A stretch of DNA of 64,000 bases, taken from contig JAFLBB010000014.1 of assembly GCA_017304135.1 (NCBI GenBank), positions 23,570 through 87,569 on the forward strand, read 5' to 3'. Shown piece by piece: positions 26,033-33,974 of this stretch. Source of the stretch: Acidobacteriota bacterium. GTDB taxonomy: Bacteria; Acidobacteriota; Terriglobia; Bryobacterales; Bryobacteraceae. A program made the translations under genes and the position numbers. Position 1 is the first letter of the stretch, and each line of letters starts with the position of its first letter. The notes beneath the pieces are model-generated. The model was not told the origin of the DNA. It saw only the letters and a program-made list of their open reading frames with translations, and made no database searches.

Positions 26033-26692
26033 TCAATCAGTCCGCGCCCGATCCTCTTCCTGTGTTGCCACAGGCAGCCTCCAGCCCCGGCGGATCGCCA
26101 ACAGGCGAAGAGCGAAACAAAGCAGTGCGCCGCCAATCGCCGGCCCGAGTGGAGGAAGGCCGTACACATCGCCGGCCACCACCACACCCGCGCCCGCCAG
26201 CGCCGCCACGGCATAGAACTCCGCACGCAACACCAGCGGGATTTCGTTCGCCAGTACATCTCGTACGATGCCGCCCCCAATCCCTGTCAACATGCCCAGC
26301 AGCATGGCCGGGACCGGCTCCATGCCGAGGGCGAGTGACTTTTGAGAGCCCGACACGGCAAACAGCGAGAGCCCCGCGGCATCGAAGACCAGAATCGGCG
26401 TGCGCAGCCGGTCCACCTTGGGGTGAAAGAGAAACGTGGTGAGCCCGGCCACAATCGAGATCGCCAGGTACGACCAATCGCGGATCGCCTGTGGCGGGAC
26501 GGCCCCGATCAGAAGATCGCGAAGGATCCCCCCGGAAGTGGCCGCCGCGAAGGAGAGAACCAACACGCCAAATAGATCCAGCCTGGCGCGCACACCCGTC
26601 GCCGCGCCGCTCAGGGCAAAGACAAACGTCCCGATCGCATCGAGCGTTTGGACCAGCGACTTGAGTGTCTCTTCGATCGCAATCGGGTTCAT
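26033..26692 (-). CDS. TRIC-type (UPF0126/YicG) membrane channel protein
   Basis: 219 residues, about seven hydrophobic segments. It has the duplicated UPF0126 pattern: DAIGTFVFALSGAATGVRARLD then ATSGGILRDLLIG, and in the second half FDAAGLSLFAVSGSQKSL then GIGGGIVRDVLANEIP. The two GGxxRD motifs mark trimeric intracellular cation channel relatives; the E. coli homologue YicG is reported to affect glycine transport. The ATG overlaps the stop of the adenosyltransferase gene (ATGA), so the two genes form a coupled pair. The permeant molecule is unknown. Confidence 0.87.
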   Translation of the reverse strand: MNPIAIEETLKSLVQTLDAIGTFVFALSGAATGVRARLDLFGVLVLSFAAATSGGILRDLLIGAVPPQAIRDWSYLAISIVAGLTTFLFHPKVDRLRTPILVFDAAGLSLFAVSGSQKSLALGMEPVPAMLLGMLTGIGGGIVRDVLANEIPLVLRAEFYAVAALAGAGVVVAGDVYGLPPLGPAIGGALLCFALRLLAIRRGWRLPVATQEEDRARTD

Positions 26693-27321
26693 GTGGAACT
26701 AGCGGTGCGTCCCCCCGCCGCGGCGTTGGGCTCCCACAGCACTTCCTTCTCCCCCAACGCCTGCGCCGCCCAGCGGCTTTGCACGAACAGCGCATCGCTC
26801 AACCGGTTCAGATAGCGGACGGCCTCGGTGGGGACCTCCTCCTGGCGCGCCAGCGCCACGGCCACGCGCTCAGCGCGACGGCAGACCGTGCGCGCCAGAT
26901 GCAGTTCGGCGTTCAACCGGCAGCCGCCAGGCAGGACAAACGAGCGCAGCGCCGGCAGCGTCTCGTTCATCTCGTCCATCTCACGCTCCAGTTGTTCAAT
27001 GTCGGCGTCGGTGACGCGCGGCTGCTTGGGGTGCACATCCTCGGGGAGTGTGGCCAGAATCGAGCCCAGATTGAACAGCTCATGCTGCACGCGCTTCAGG
27101 ATGGCCGCCAGCCGGGCCGTCTCCGTGCGCTCGCCCGCCGAAACACAGGCCATCCCCACCGCCGCGTTCAATTCATCCACGGTGCCGTAGCTTTCAATGC
27201 GCAGGGCGTCTTTGGGCACGGTCTGCCCGCCGACCAGAGTCGTCTCGCCGCCATCGCCGCGCTTGGTGTAGATCCGGTTCAGCGCGATGCGCGGTTCGTT
27301 GAACGTGCTTTCGTTGCTCAC
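26689..27321 (-). CDS. Cob(I)alamin adenosyltransferase, PduO/MMAB type
   Basis: 210 residues from GTG 27321. The ATP-binding N-terminus RIYTKRGDGGETTLVGGQTVPKDALRIE, the block SYGTVDELNAAVG and the C-terminal RRAERVAVALA with YLNRLSDALFVQSRW are all diagnostic of PduO-type adenosyltransferases. It transfers the adenosyl group of ATP to cob(I)alamin and delivers adenosylcobalamin. The divergent neighbour, 49 bp away, encodes methylmalonyl-CoA mutase, which needs that cofactor. The pairing mirrors the human MMAB-MMUT relation. Confidence 0.92.
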   Translation of the reverse strand: MSNESTFNEPRIALNRIYTKRGDGGETTLVGGQTVPKDALRIESYGTVDELNAAVGMACVSAGERTETARLAAILKRVQHELFNLGSILATLPEDVHPKQPRVTDADIEQLEREMDEMNETLPALRSFVLPGGCRLNAELHLARTVCRRAERVAVALARQEEVPTEAVRYLNRLSDALFVQSRWAAQALGEKEVLWEPNAAAGGRTASST

Positions 27322-27355
27322 AATTTCATTCTGATGCCGCCCGTCCGCGCGGCGC

Positions 27356-27361
27356 TACACT
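27356..27361 (+). promoter_or_regulatory. -10-like box of the methylmalonyl-CoA mutase gene
   Basis: TACACT lies 9 bp before ATG 27371. Transcription starting at the usual 6-8 bp after a -10 box would begin at or next to the ATG, so the mRNA could be leaderless. There is no Shine-Dalgarno-like sequence before the ATG. No good -35 is visible. Confidence 0.3.
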
Positions 27362-27370
27362 ATTTCTGCC

Positions 27371-28936
27371 ATGCTCCACCGCACCCTAAGCGGCGTTCCG
27401 CTGGAGAACCACTACTCACACGACGCCAGCCGCGCCGCCGAACCACCTCCCGGAGAGTTCCCCTACACGCGCGGCATCCACCCCACGATGTACCGCGGCA
27501 AGCTCTGGACGATGCGCCAGTTCTCCGGCTTCGCCACCCCCGAGGAAACCAACCAGCGCTACCGCTACCTCCTCGCGCAAGGCCAAACCGGGCTCAGCGT
27601 CGCCTTCGACCTTCCCACGCTCATGGGCTACGACGCCGGCCACCCCCTCGCGCTTGGCGAAGTGGGCAAATGCGGCGTCAGCATCTCATCGCTCGCCGAC
27701 ATGGAAACGCTCTTTGACGGCATTCCCCTCGGCCAGGTGAGCGTTTCGATGACCATCAACTCGCCCGCCGCCATGATCTGGGCCATGTACCTGGTGGTCG
27801 CCGAAAAGCAGGGCGTTGCGTGGACCGAACTCAACGGCACGCTGCAGAACGACATCCTGAAGGAGTACATCGCCGAGAAAGAGTTCATCTACCCGCCGCG
27901 GCCGTCGATGCGGCTGGTCACCGACACCATCGAGTTCGCCACCCGCCACACGCCGCGCTACAATCCCATCTCCATCTCCGGCTACCACATCCGCGAAGCC
28001 GGCTCCACCGCCGCCCAGGAACTCGCCTTCACCCTGCGCGACGGCATCGAGTACGCCGATTGGGCCATCGAGCGCGGGCTCGGGATCGACGAGTTCGCCC
28101 CCCGCCTCAGCTTCTTTTTCAACTCGCATTCGGACTTCTTCGAGGAGATCGCCAAGTTCCGCGCCGCCCGCCGCATTTGGGCCAGGCTCATGCGTGAACG
28201 CTACGGCGCGCGGGACGAGCGCAGCCTTCGCCTCCGTTTCCACGCCCAAACCGCCGGCTGCTCGCTCACCTGGCAGCAGCCTTACAACAACCTGATCCGC
28301 ACCACGACGCAGGCGCTGGCCGCCGTGCTGGGCGGCTGCCAGTCGCTGCACACCAACTCGCTCGATGAAGCCTACGCCCTGCCCAGCGAACAGGCCGTTA
28401 CGCTGGCGCTGCGCACGCAGCAGATCATGGCCCACGAGACCGGCGTGGCCGAGGTGGCCGACCCTCTGGGCGGCAGCTATCTTGTCGAGTCGCTCACCGA
28501 CCAGTTGGAAGCCCAAGCCCTTGATTACATTCGCCGAATTGATTCCATGGGCGGCGTGATCCCGGCCATTGAGCGGGGCTTTCCACAATCGGAGATCGCC
28601 CAGGCCAGTTACCGCTACCAGCAGGAGGTGGAGCGCGGCGAGCGCCTCGTGGTCGGTGTCAACGCCTTCACCCAGAGCGGCGACGCTCCGATCGACCTGC
28701 TCCACATCGACCAGGCCGCCGAAGCCGCCCAGGTGGCCAAGCTACGACAATTAATTACAAAACGAAGCCAAACCGCCGTCGACCGCGCGCTGGCCGCCCT
28801 GGACCACGCCGCCGCCCACAACCTGAACATGATGCCCGCCCTGCTCGATTGCGTTCGCGCCTACACCACCCTGGGAGAGATGTGCGACACCCTGCGCCAG
28901 CGCTTCGGCACCTGGGTGGAGCAGCCCGTCCTCTAA
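27371..28936 (+). CDS. mcmA1: Methylmalonyl-CoA mutase large (catalytic) subunit, lacking the B12-binding domain
   Basis: 521 residues, which is only the substrate-binding TIM barrel. [20 protein letters not shown] with Tyr41 agrees with the methylmalonyl-CoA rather than isobutyryl-CoA type. Also visible are [48 protein letters not shown] and [12 protein letters not shown]. The family's C-terminal cobalamin-binding domain (DxHxxG) is absent, so a separate small subunit is required. That subunit is not in this window. The enzyme interconverts (R)-methylmalonyl-CoA and succinyl-CoA in propionate metabolism. A short AT-rich patch (around 28739-28775) near the C-terminus departs from the codon use of the rest. 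Confidence 0.93.
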   Translation: MLHRTLSGVPLENHYSHDASRAAEPPPGEFPYTRGIHPTMYRGKLWTMRQFSGFATPEETNQRYRYLLAQGQTGLSVAFDLPTLMGYDAGHPLALGEVGKCGVSISSLADMETLFDGIPLGQVSVSMTINSPAAMIWAMYLVVAEKQGVAWTELNGTLQNDILKEYIAEKEFIYPPRPSMRLVTDTIEFATRHTPRYNPISISGYHIREAGSTAAQELAFTLRDGIEYADWAIERGLGIDEFAPRLSFFFNSHSDFFEEIAKFRAARRIWARLMRERYGARDERSLRLRFHAQTAGCSLTWQQPYNNLIRTTTQALAAVLGGCQSLHTNSLDEAYALPSEQAVTLALRTQQIMAHETGVAEVADPLGGSYLVESLTDQLEAQALDYIRRIDSMGGVIPAIERGFPQSEIAQASYRYQQEVERGERLVVGVNAFTQSGDAPIDLLHIDQAAEAAQVAKLRQLITKRSQTAVDRALAALDHAAAHNLNMMPALLDCVRAYTTLGEMCDTLRQRFGTWVEQPVL

Positions 28937-28939
28937 ATA

Positions 28940-28965
28940 GTGACAGTCACCGCTGTCCCCTTTTT
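28940..28965 (+). terminator. Small dyad with T-run after the mutase gene (terminator or REP-like element)
   Basis: Right after the mutase stop, GTGACAGTCAC (an 11-bp dyad) overlaps a stem GACAG/CTGTC with loop TCACCG (28942-28957), followed by CCC and TTTTT. It could end the mutase transcript. The string also resembles short interspersed dyads I recall from acidobacterial genomes; that recollection needs a genome-wide count. Confidence 0.4.
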
Positions 28966-29012
28966 CCTCCCTGTGGCGGAAGCGCGGCCCCTGTGATAGG
29001 CTTAAGGAAGTG

Positions 29013-29032
29013 CGTTTTGCGACAGCAAAACG
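29013..29032. other. Perfect hairpin upstream of tRNA-Asp
   Basis: CGTTTTGC (29013-29020) and GCAAAACG (29025-29032) form a perfect 8-bp inverted repeat with loop GACA, ending 16 bp before the tRNA. It could be a regulatory dyad or part of a 5' leader structure removed by RNase P. Confidence 0.45.
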
Positions 29033-29048
29033 TGCCTCCACCCATTGC

Positions 29049-29125
<77 letters not shown>

Positions 29126-29249
29126 TCTCACGCCTTCCTTCTTCGATTTCCTTACAACCGGGCTGAAACCCTGAGCAATTTCTTCGCCATTCCTTGCCCC
29201 TTTGACTGCGAGTGGTGCATTTTGGGCGTGATTTTTCCGGCACCGGGAC

Positions 29250-29255
29250 TATAAT
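29250..29255 (+). promoter_or_regulatory. Perfect TATAAT box immediately upstream of rpoN
   Basis: TATAAT ends 8 bp before the rpoN ATG (29264). A start point 6-8 bp after the box would leave a leader of zero to two bases, so rpoN mRNA may be leaderless. TTGGGC (29222-29227) is a -35-like match, but at 22 bp it is too far away. GGGGG precedes the ATG and could be a weak ribosome-binding site if transcription starts further upstream. Confidence 0.4.
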
Positions 29256-29263
29256 GGGGGCAG

Positions 29264-30826
29264 ATGAGCTTCCTGTCGCCCCGGCTTCAACTCAAAGTCG
29301 CGCAGAAGCAGATCCTGACGCCTGGGCTCGTCCAGATGGTGTCCCTCCTCCAGATGAACCGCCTGGAGTTGAAAGACCTGATCGCCTCCGAAGTCGCCCA
29401 AAACCCTGTTCTGGAAGAAGGCGCCGAAGGCGAAGATCTGACCCCCCAGGAAGTGCAGTCGCTGCTGGAACGCGAGCGCACCTCCGACCCTGCCGACCAG
29501 AACATTCTCGATGTCTCCGAGTCAGCGTCTTTGATGCAAGGCGCTGAGGCCACTGCGTCGGAGGCTTTCGCCGAACCCTTCCCGGTGGTGGAGGAGGCCG
29601 ACACGGCTGCCCCCGCCGACGCCGCCCCCGCTTCGGACCCCTTCGACGAGATCGATTTTGGCAGTTTTTTCGACGACTACCTCGACCCTGGGTTCAAGTC
29701 GCCAGCCGCCGAGGCTTCCGACAAGCCGTCGTTTGAGACCTTCCTCAGCTCGCCGGTCACCCTCTCTGACTATCTGGAGTCGCAGCTCAGCCTGGTGGTC
29801 CTGAACGACGACCTCCGGCGCGCCGCCGACGTGATCATCGGCAACCTCAACGAGACGGGCTACCTGACCGACCCGCTGGAGGACCTGGCGCTGAACGAAG
29901 GCCTCACCACCGAGCAGCTTGCCGAGGCCCTCACCGTCGTGCACTCGCTGGATCCGGCGGGCGTTGGCGCACGCACCGTGCAGGAGTGTCTGCTGCTGCA
30001 GCTGGCCAGCCGGAACGGCAAGGGCGGCGTGGCCTGGCAGATCGTTTCCAACCACCTCCATCTTGTGGAAACGCGCCAGCTGAAGGAACTGGCCAAGGTG
30101 CTTGGCCGTCCTACCCAGCACGTGGAAACGGCGCTGGAAGTGATTCGCCACCTCGACCCCCGCCCCGGGTTGCGCTACTCCGGCCCGGGCGCGCGGCAGA
30201 TTGAGCCTGACGTCTACATCACCAAGGACAGCGACGGCTGGATCATCCAGTTGAATGATGACGACCTTCCCGTGTTGCGGTTGAATTCGCAATACCGCCG
30301 TTTGCTCGACCGGGAGCAGGAGCCGAGCAAAGAGGTCCGCAACTACGTCAAGGAACGTTTTACCAGCGCCCTGCTGCTGATGAAGAACATCGAGCAGCGC
30401 AAGCAGACCATCATGAAGGTGTGCGAATCGCTGGTGCGGCGGCAGAATGAGTTTCTTGACTACGGTTTAGACCGTTTGAAGCCGATGATGATTAAAGAGA
30501 TCGCCGAAGAGATCGGCGTTCACCCCTCGACCGTGAGCCGCGCCGTCGCCAATAAATATGCGCACACGCCGCAGGGGGTCTTTGAGCTGCGCTACTTCTT
30601 CTCCGAGGCCGTTCAGGGCCCGGCGGGAAGCGAAACGCCGCTGCTGTTGTTGAAGCGCATGGTCAAAAAAATGATCGAAGAGGAGGACTCACATCATCCG
30701 TTGACCGACGATCAGATTACCGCGTTGTTGCGCAAGGGCGGCATTCAAGTGACTCGCCGTACGGTTGCTAAATACCGCGAGGATATGAAGATCCCGTCCA
30801 CACACCAGCGCAGAGTTCGCAGTTGA
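29264..30826 (+). CDS. rpoN: RNA polymerase sigma-54 factor
   Basis: 520 residues. Region I is LSPRLQLKVAQKQILTPGLVQMVSLLQM with NRLELKDLI and NPVLEE. Region II is a long acidic linker (about 55-140). The core-binding domain is DYLESQL and GNLNETGYL onward. The HTH is EEIGVHPSTVSRAVANKY and the RpoN box is TRRTVAKYRE near the C-terminus. It directs core polymerase to -24/-12 promoters with AAA+ activators. It heads rpoN-hpf-rapZ, a conserved order in many bacteria (often with ptsN, absent here). The start ATG fits region I exactly. Confidence 0.96.
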   Translation: MSFLSPRLQLKVAQKQILTPGLVQMVSLLQMNRLELKDLIASEVAQNPVLEEGAEGEDLTPQEVQSLLERERTSDPADQNILDVSESASLMQGAEATASEAFAEPFPVVEEADTAAPADAAPASDPFDEIDFGSFFDDYLDPGFKSPAAEASDKPSFETFLSSPVTLSDYLESQLSLVVLNDDLRRAADVIIGNLNETGYLTDPLEDLALNEGLTTEQLAEALTVVHSLDPAGVGARTVQECLLLQLASRNGKGGVAWQIVSNHLHLVETRQLKELAKVLGRPTQHVETALEVIRHLDPRPGLRYSGPGARQIEPDVYITKDSDGWIIQLNDDDLPVLRLNSQYRRLLDREQEPSKEVRNYVKERFTSALLLMKNIEQRKQTIMKVCESLVRRQNEFLDYGLDRLKPMMIKEIAEEIGVHPSTVSRAVANKYAHTPQGVFELRYFFSEAVQGPAGSETPLLLLKRMVKKMIEEEDSHHPLTDDQITALLRKGGIQVTRRTVAKYREDMKIPSTHQRRVRS

Positions 30827-30887
30827 TTCCAGCCCGGCCGCGTCGCCTGAAGTGGGTTTGGCCTCACCGCCGGGAAGAGGAGGATCG

Positions 30888-31421
30888 ATGAAAATCGCCT
30901 ACACCGGAAAACTCGAGAAGCTCGACCCGGTCTCCCAGAAGAAGTTGGATGCCCGCATCGCCAAGCTCAGCAAGATGCTGGATGGCCGCGGAGAAAAGGA
31001 AGCCCACGTCATCTTCACCCGGCAGCGGCACCTGCACCAGGCCGAGATCACGGTGAACTATTATGACCACCCGCTGGTGGGAGCCGGCGATGCGACCGAG
31101 AAGCTGACCGCTTTGCTTGCAGCCTTTGACAAGCTGGAAAAGCAGGTGGTAAAGCACCGCACCAAGTGGCGCGACGCCAAGCGCAATGGCGGCGGAGCAC
31201 TGAAGCAGACCGCACCCGCCGCCGAAACCGCCCCGGCCGAGGAGGCTCAGGAGACGCGTATCAACCGTGTGCGATTGAGCAAGCGCCCGATGAGCGCGGA
31301 AGAGGCGCTGATGGAAATCAGCGTAAAGAAGAACTACATTGCCTTCCAGGATGCCGAGTCGGGCGGTGTCTCCATCCTGATTCGCCGCCCCGACGGGCAC
31401 TTCGACCTCGTCGAGGCTTGA
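30888..31421 (+). CDS. hpf: Ribosome hibernation-promoting factor, long form
   Basis: 177 residues from ATG 30888, with AGAGGAGG just upstream; the frame extends 36 bp further, but the RBS sets the start. The N-terminal HPF/RaiA domain (MKIAYTGKLEKLDPVSQKK, then AEITVNYYDHPLVG) is followed by a variable linker. The C-terminal dimerisation domain reads LSKRPMSAEEALMEISVKK, with DAESGGVSILIRRPDGHFDLV. Long HPF dimerises 70S ribosomes into inactive 100S particles in stationary phase. It lies 61 bp after rpoN, and its stop shares a base with the rapZ start. Confidence 0.93.
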   Translation: MKIAYTGKLEKLDPVSQKKLDARIAKLSKMLDGRGEKEAHVIFTRQRHLHQAEITVNYYDHPLVGAGDATEKLTALLAAFDKLEKQVVKHRTKWRDAKRNGGGALKQTAPAAETAPAEEAQETRINRVRLSKRPMSAEEALMEISVKKNYIAFQDAESGGVSILIRRPDGHFDLVEA

Positions 31422-32371
31422 TGGGCCGCCTGATGCCGCCGCGCGCACCGAAACAGAAACCCAAGAAGAAGATGATGAAGGACGAGGGGGCGGTTCTACC
31501 CGCCCCCTCGCTTTCCTCCGACCCCGAGCTGATTCTTGTAACCGGGCTCAGCGGCTCCGGTAAGGGCACGGTGATTCGCGCGCTGGAGGACCTCGGCTAC
31601 TACTCGGTGGACAATCTGCCGCTGGACCTGATGGAGAAGTTTGCCGAGCTGACCAAGGACTCGCCCAACATTCGCCGCGCCGCCCTGGTTGTGGATGTCC
31701 GCGAGGGACGCAACCTGGAGCGCTTCCCGGTGCTCTACGCCGCCCTCAAGAAGAAGCTGCGCTGCACGCTGGTCTATCTCGAGGCTGAACGCGACATTAT
31801 TGTGCGCCGGTTCTCGGAAACGCGCCGCCCGCACCCGCTGGGCACCGAGCGCTCCGTGACGCGCAGTGTGCTGATTGAGCGTGAACGGCTGGCCCCGATC
31901 CGCGCCCTGGCGGACTTGATCGTCGATACGTCCAAGTTCAACGTTCACGAACTGAAGGACTTCATCCGTGACAAGTTCTCCAGCGGGGAAGCCGCGCACA
32001 CGATTCGCCTCTATGTAACTAGTTTCGGCTACCGCAATGGGGTGCCCACCGACGGCGACCTGGTGTTCGACGTTCGCTTCCTTCCCAACCCCAACTACAT
32101 TCCCGAGTTCAAACCGCTCACCGGGCGCAATGCGCGCGTGGCGCGATACATCCGCAGTTTCCCCCAAACGCAGGAGTTCGTCTCGCGCATCTCGGAGATG
32201 TTGGTGTACCTGCTGCCGCACTATATTCGCGAAGGCAAGACCTACCTCACGATCGCCTTCGGCTGCACCGGCGGGCAGCATCGCTCAGTCTTCATGGCCG
32301 ATGAGATCGGGCGCCGCCTGAAAAAAGCCGGCTTCCACGCCCGGATCACCCACCGCGACGCTCCCAAATAG
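31421..32371 (+). CDS. rapZ: RNase adapter / nucleotide-binding protein RapZ (YvcJ)
   Basis: 316 residues. The Walker A GLSGSGKGT (42-50), GYYSVDNLPLDLM, VVDVREG, the Arg/His-rich FSETRRPHPLG and the C-terminal TIAFGCTGGQHRSVFMADEI are all diagnostic. In E. coli RapZ guides RNase E to the GlmZ sRNA and so controls amino-sugar supply; in Bacillus YvcJ hydrolyses nucleotides. The ATG overlaps the hpf stop (TGATG). The N-terminus has about 35 Lys/Pro-rich residues beyond the family norm, so an internal ATG at 31472 is an alternative start. Confidence 0.94.
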   Translation: MGRLMPPRAPKQKPKKKMMKDEGAVLPAPSLSSDPELILVTGLSGSGKGTVIRALEDLGYYSVDNLPLDLMEKFAELTKDSPNIRRAALVVDVREGRNLERFPVLYAALKKKLRCTLVYLEAERDIIVRRFSETRRPHPLGTERSVTRSVLIERERLAPIRALADLIVDTSKFNVHELKDFIRDKFSSGEAAHTIRLYVTSFGYRNGVPTDGDLVFDVRFLPNPNYIPEFKPLTGRNARVARYIRSFPQTQEFVSRISEMLVYLLPHYIREGKTYLTIAFGCTGGQHRSVFMADEIGRRLKKAGFHARITHRDAPK

Positions 32372-32406
32372 CGAAAACCGCGCCCACCCCGTACCAAACC
32401 AAGCAC

Positions 32407-32418
32407 CACGTTAACGTG
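32407..32418. promoter_or_regulatory. 12-bp perfect palindrome downstream of rapZ
   Basis: CACGTTAACGTG is its own reverse complement and lies 36 bp after the rapZ stop. It starts a 364-bp gene-free stretch (32372-32735) that is AT-richer than the rest of the window. It could be an operator for the PEP-CTERM gene or a protein-binding site of another kind. Confidence 0.4.
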
Positions 32419-32525
32419 TACCATTGCGCCACTTGGGCGATCATCAGGCGAATAAGACCTTAGAAGACTCCCCTCAGTTCCCTCAGATCGATCCCCCCAC
32501 ACGGGCACTGTTTGAGGCCTCGGAC

Positions 32526-32624
32526 TAGTACTTTTTCAATCTCTAAATGATTGAGAAATTGTGCCTCCGCCCGCCACTAGTAGTACTTGCTAGACGTTTG
32601 TAAGCTATTGATCTCATAGTACTT
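32526..32624. promoter_or_regulatory. Three TAGTACTT repeats and an inverted repeat upstream of the PEP-CTERM gene
   Basis: TAGTACTT occurs at 32526-32533, 32581-32588 and 32617-32624, all in the same orientation. Each contains the palindrome AGTACT. A TCAATC/GATTGA inverted repeat (7-bp loop) lies at 32536-32554. Three exact copies of an 8-mer within 99 bp of a GC-rich genome is unlikely by chance. The pattern suggests cooperative binding of a regulator that controls the PEP-CTERM gene. Confidence 0.5.
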
Positions 32625-32676
32625 TTCCGTTTGTTTGGATGCATTTTGGACCTGCCCTCCGACGTGGTCTGCTCGC

Positions 32677-32682
32677 TATACT
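32677..32682 (+). promoter_or_regulatory. -10-like box TATACT of the PEP-CTERM gene
   Basis: TATACT matches five of six consensus bases and lies 53 bp before the ATG, leaving room for a leader with the strong GGAGGAGA ribosome-binding site (from about 32719). TTGGAC (32646-32651) is a -35-like match, but the 25-bp spacing is long, so an activator may be needed. Confidence 0.35.
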
Positions 32683-32735
32683 CCTTGCGAGAGTTGTCCA
32701 CAAACACTCAAAAAGTCTGGAGGAGACGAATAAAC

Positions 32736-33434
32736 ATGAAGAAATTCCTACTTATGTCCGCAGCTGCACTGCTGCTGACCGCGAATTTGGGTGCCACGAC
32801 CCTTGGTGCCTGCCCCGGCACCACGAACGCTCAAGCTTCCGTCAGTGATTACGAAGCTCTCGCTCAATCCGGTTGCATGATCGGCGACAAGAAGTTCGGC
32901 GATTTCCTTTTCGCCGACCAGGGTCTGATCAGCGGCATCGCGGTGATCAACGACGGCGGCCAGTACGGCCTCGCCTTCTTTGGTTCCTTCGGTGCACCGC
33001 CGACCATCGCCCCCAAGCTGGCCTACAGCGTCCAGGTGATGGATCCGAACATGGTCATTTCCCAGGCCAATTTCACGGTTCCCTTCCTCAACAACCAGGG
33101 TGGCAACATCTTCCTGACCGAGAACTTCTACAGCCAGGTCTATGCCAATCCCTTCACCTCGCCTGCCCCTGGCGGCACGTTCCTGGGCTCGATGCCGCAA
33201 CCCACCTGCGCCAACGGCAGCTGCCTCGCTTCGCTGGCTTTCGATCCGGGTGTGACGTTCCTCTACGCCGTAAAGGACCTGAGCCTCCGCGCGAGCGACG
33301 GGAACAGCATCTCGTTCTCCGTGTTCACGCAGAGCTACGAGCAGGTCGGCAACCAGGTTCCCGAGCCCGGCACCTACGCCCTGATGGGCGCTGGCCTGAT
33401 CGGTCTCGCCTTCCTGCGCCGTCGCAAGGCCTAA
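32736..33434 (+). CDS. PEP-CTERM sorting-domain protein, exported
   Basis: 232 residues from ATG 32736, with GGAGGAGA upstream. The signal peptide is KKFLLMSAAALLLTANLGA. The mature start has paired Cys and the phrase SGCMIGDKKFGDFLF, which recurs at the N-terminus of many PEP-CTERM proteins. The C-terminus is VPEPGTYALMGAGLIGLAFL followed by RRRKA: sorting motif PEP, membrane helix, basic tail. The exosortase system cleaves at PEP and releases or anchors the protein, often with exopolysaccharide. The exosortase itself is not in this window. A strong terminator follows, so this is a single-gene unit. Confidence 0.9.
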   Translation: MKKFLLMSAAALLLTANLGATTLGACPGTTNAQASVSDYEALAQSGCMIGDKKFGDFLFADQGLISGIAVINDGGQYGLAFFGSFGAPPTIAPKLAYSVQVMDPNMVISQANFTVPFLNNQGGNIFLTENFYSQVYANPFTSPAPGGTFLGSMPQPTCANGSCLASLAFDPGVTFLYAVKDLSLRASDGNSISFSVFTQSYEQVGNQVPEPGTYALMGAGLIGLAFLRRRKA

Positions 33435-33461
33435 CGATATCCAGGACAACTCCTCGGAGAG

Positions 33462-33494
33462 AAAGACCTCCGGCTTCGGCCGGAGGTCTTTTTT
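33462..33494 (+). terminator. Intrinsic terminator of the PEP-CTERM gene
   Basis: A perfect 10-bp stem GACCTCCGGC/GCCGGAGGTC with a TTCG tetraloop (33465-33488), followed by six T and preceded by AAA, so it could also work on the other strand. It is the clearest intrinsic terminator in the window. Confidence 0.95.
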
Positions 33495-33513
33495 CGTTGG
33501 TATCCTTGTTTTC

Positions 33514-33948
33514 ATGGCCTACTGTGCCTCCTGCGGCGCCGAAGCGCGCGGCAAATTCTGTGAACAGTGCGGCGCTGCCCTGGACTCCCCCGAGGCTGTG
33601 ATCCGGCTCTCCGACGAGGAGTCAGCCTCCCAACTCCCCGAGAATGTCGCCTCCGCGCTCTGTTACTTCCTTGGTTTCCTGAGCGGCATCTTCTTTCTCC
33701 TGTGGCCGGCCTACCACAACAACCGCAAGGTCCGCTTCCACGCTTTGCAGTCCATTCTCTTTTCCGCCTTCTACCTGGTGGTGGTGTTCACGGTGGGCGT
33801 CGTTCTGCCGCCAGCGCTTTCCCAAATTCTTGCTCCGGTCATCCAACTCGGCAGCCTTGGCATCTGGCTCCACATCATGTGGCGTGTGTATCACGGCCAC
33901 GAGGTGGAACTCCCCGTTCTTGGTCCGGCGGCAAGGAAACAGGCGTAG
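33514..33948 (+). CDS. Zinc-ribbon plus DUF4870-like membrane protein
   Basis: 144 residues. A short zinc ribbon (CASCGAEARGKFCEQCG, Cys4, 7, 16, 19) is followed by a linker and about three hydrophobic helices: VASALCYFLGFLSGIFFLLW, FSAFYLVVVFTVGVVLP and IQLGSLGIWLHIMWRVYHG. The membrane part has the N.KVRFHALQSI segment of the DUF4870 family. No function is established for such proteins. It lies 19 bp after the terminator of the PEP-CTERM gene and so starts a new unit, with the next gene 26 bp downstream. Confidence 0.75.
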   Translation: MAYCASCGAEARGKFCEQCGAALDSPEAVIRLSDEESASQLPENVASALCYFLGFLSGIFFLLWPAYHNNRKVRFHALQSILFSAFYLVVVFTVGVVLPPALSQILAPVIQLGSLGIWLHIMWRVYHGHEVELPVLGPAARKQA

Positions 33949-33974
33949 CCGGAAGGCCTCGCGGTGCGTCCCAT

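Noticed and set aside
32372..32735. Sigma-54 promoter for the PEP-CTERM gene, suggested by nearby rpoN
   Set aside because: No TGGCA-N-TTGC-type pair with correct spacing was found.
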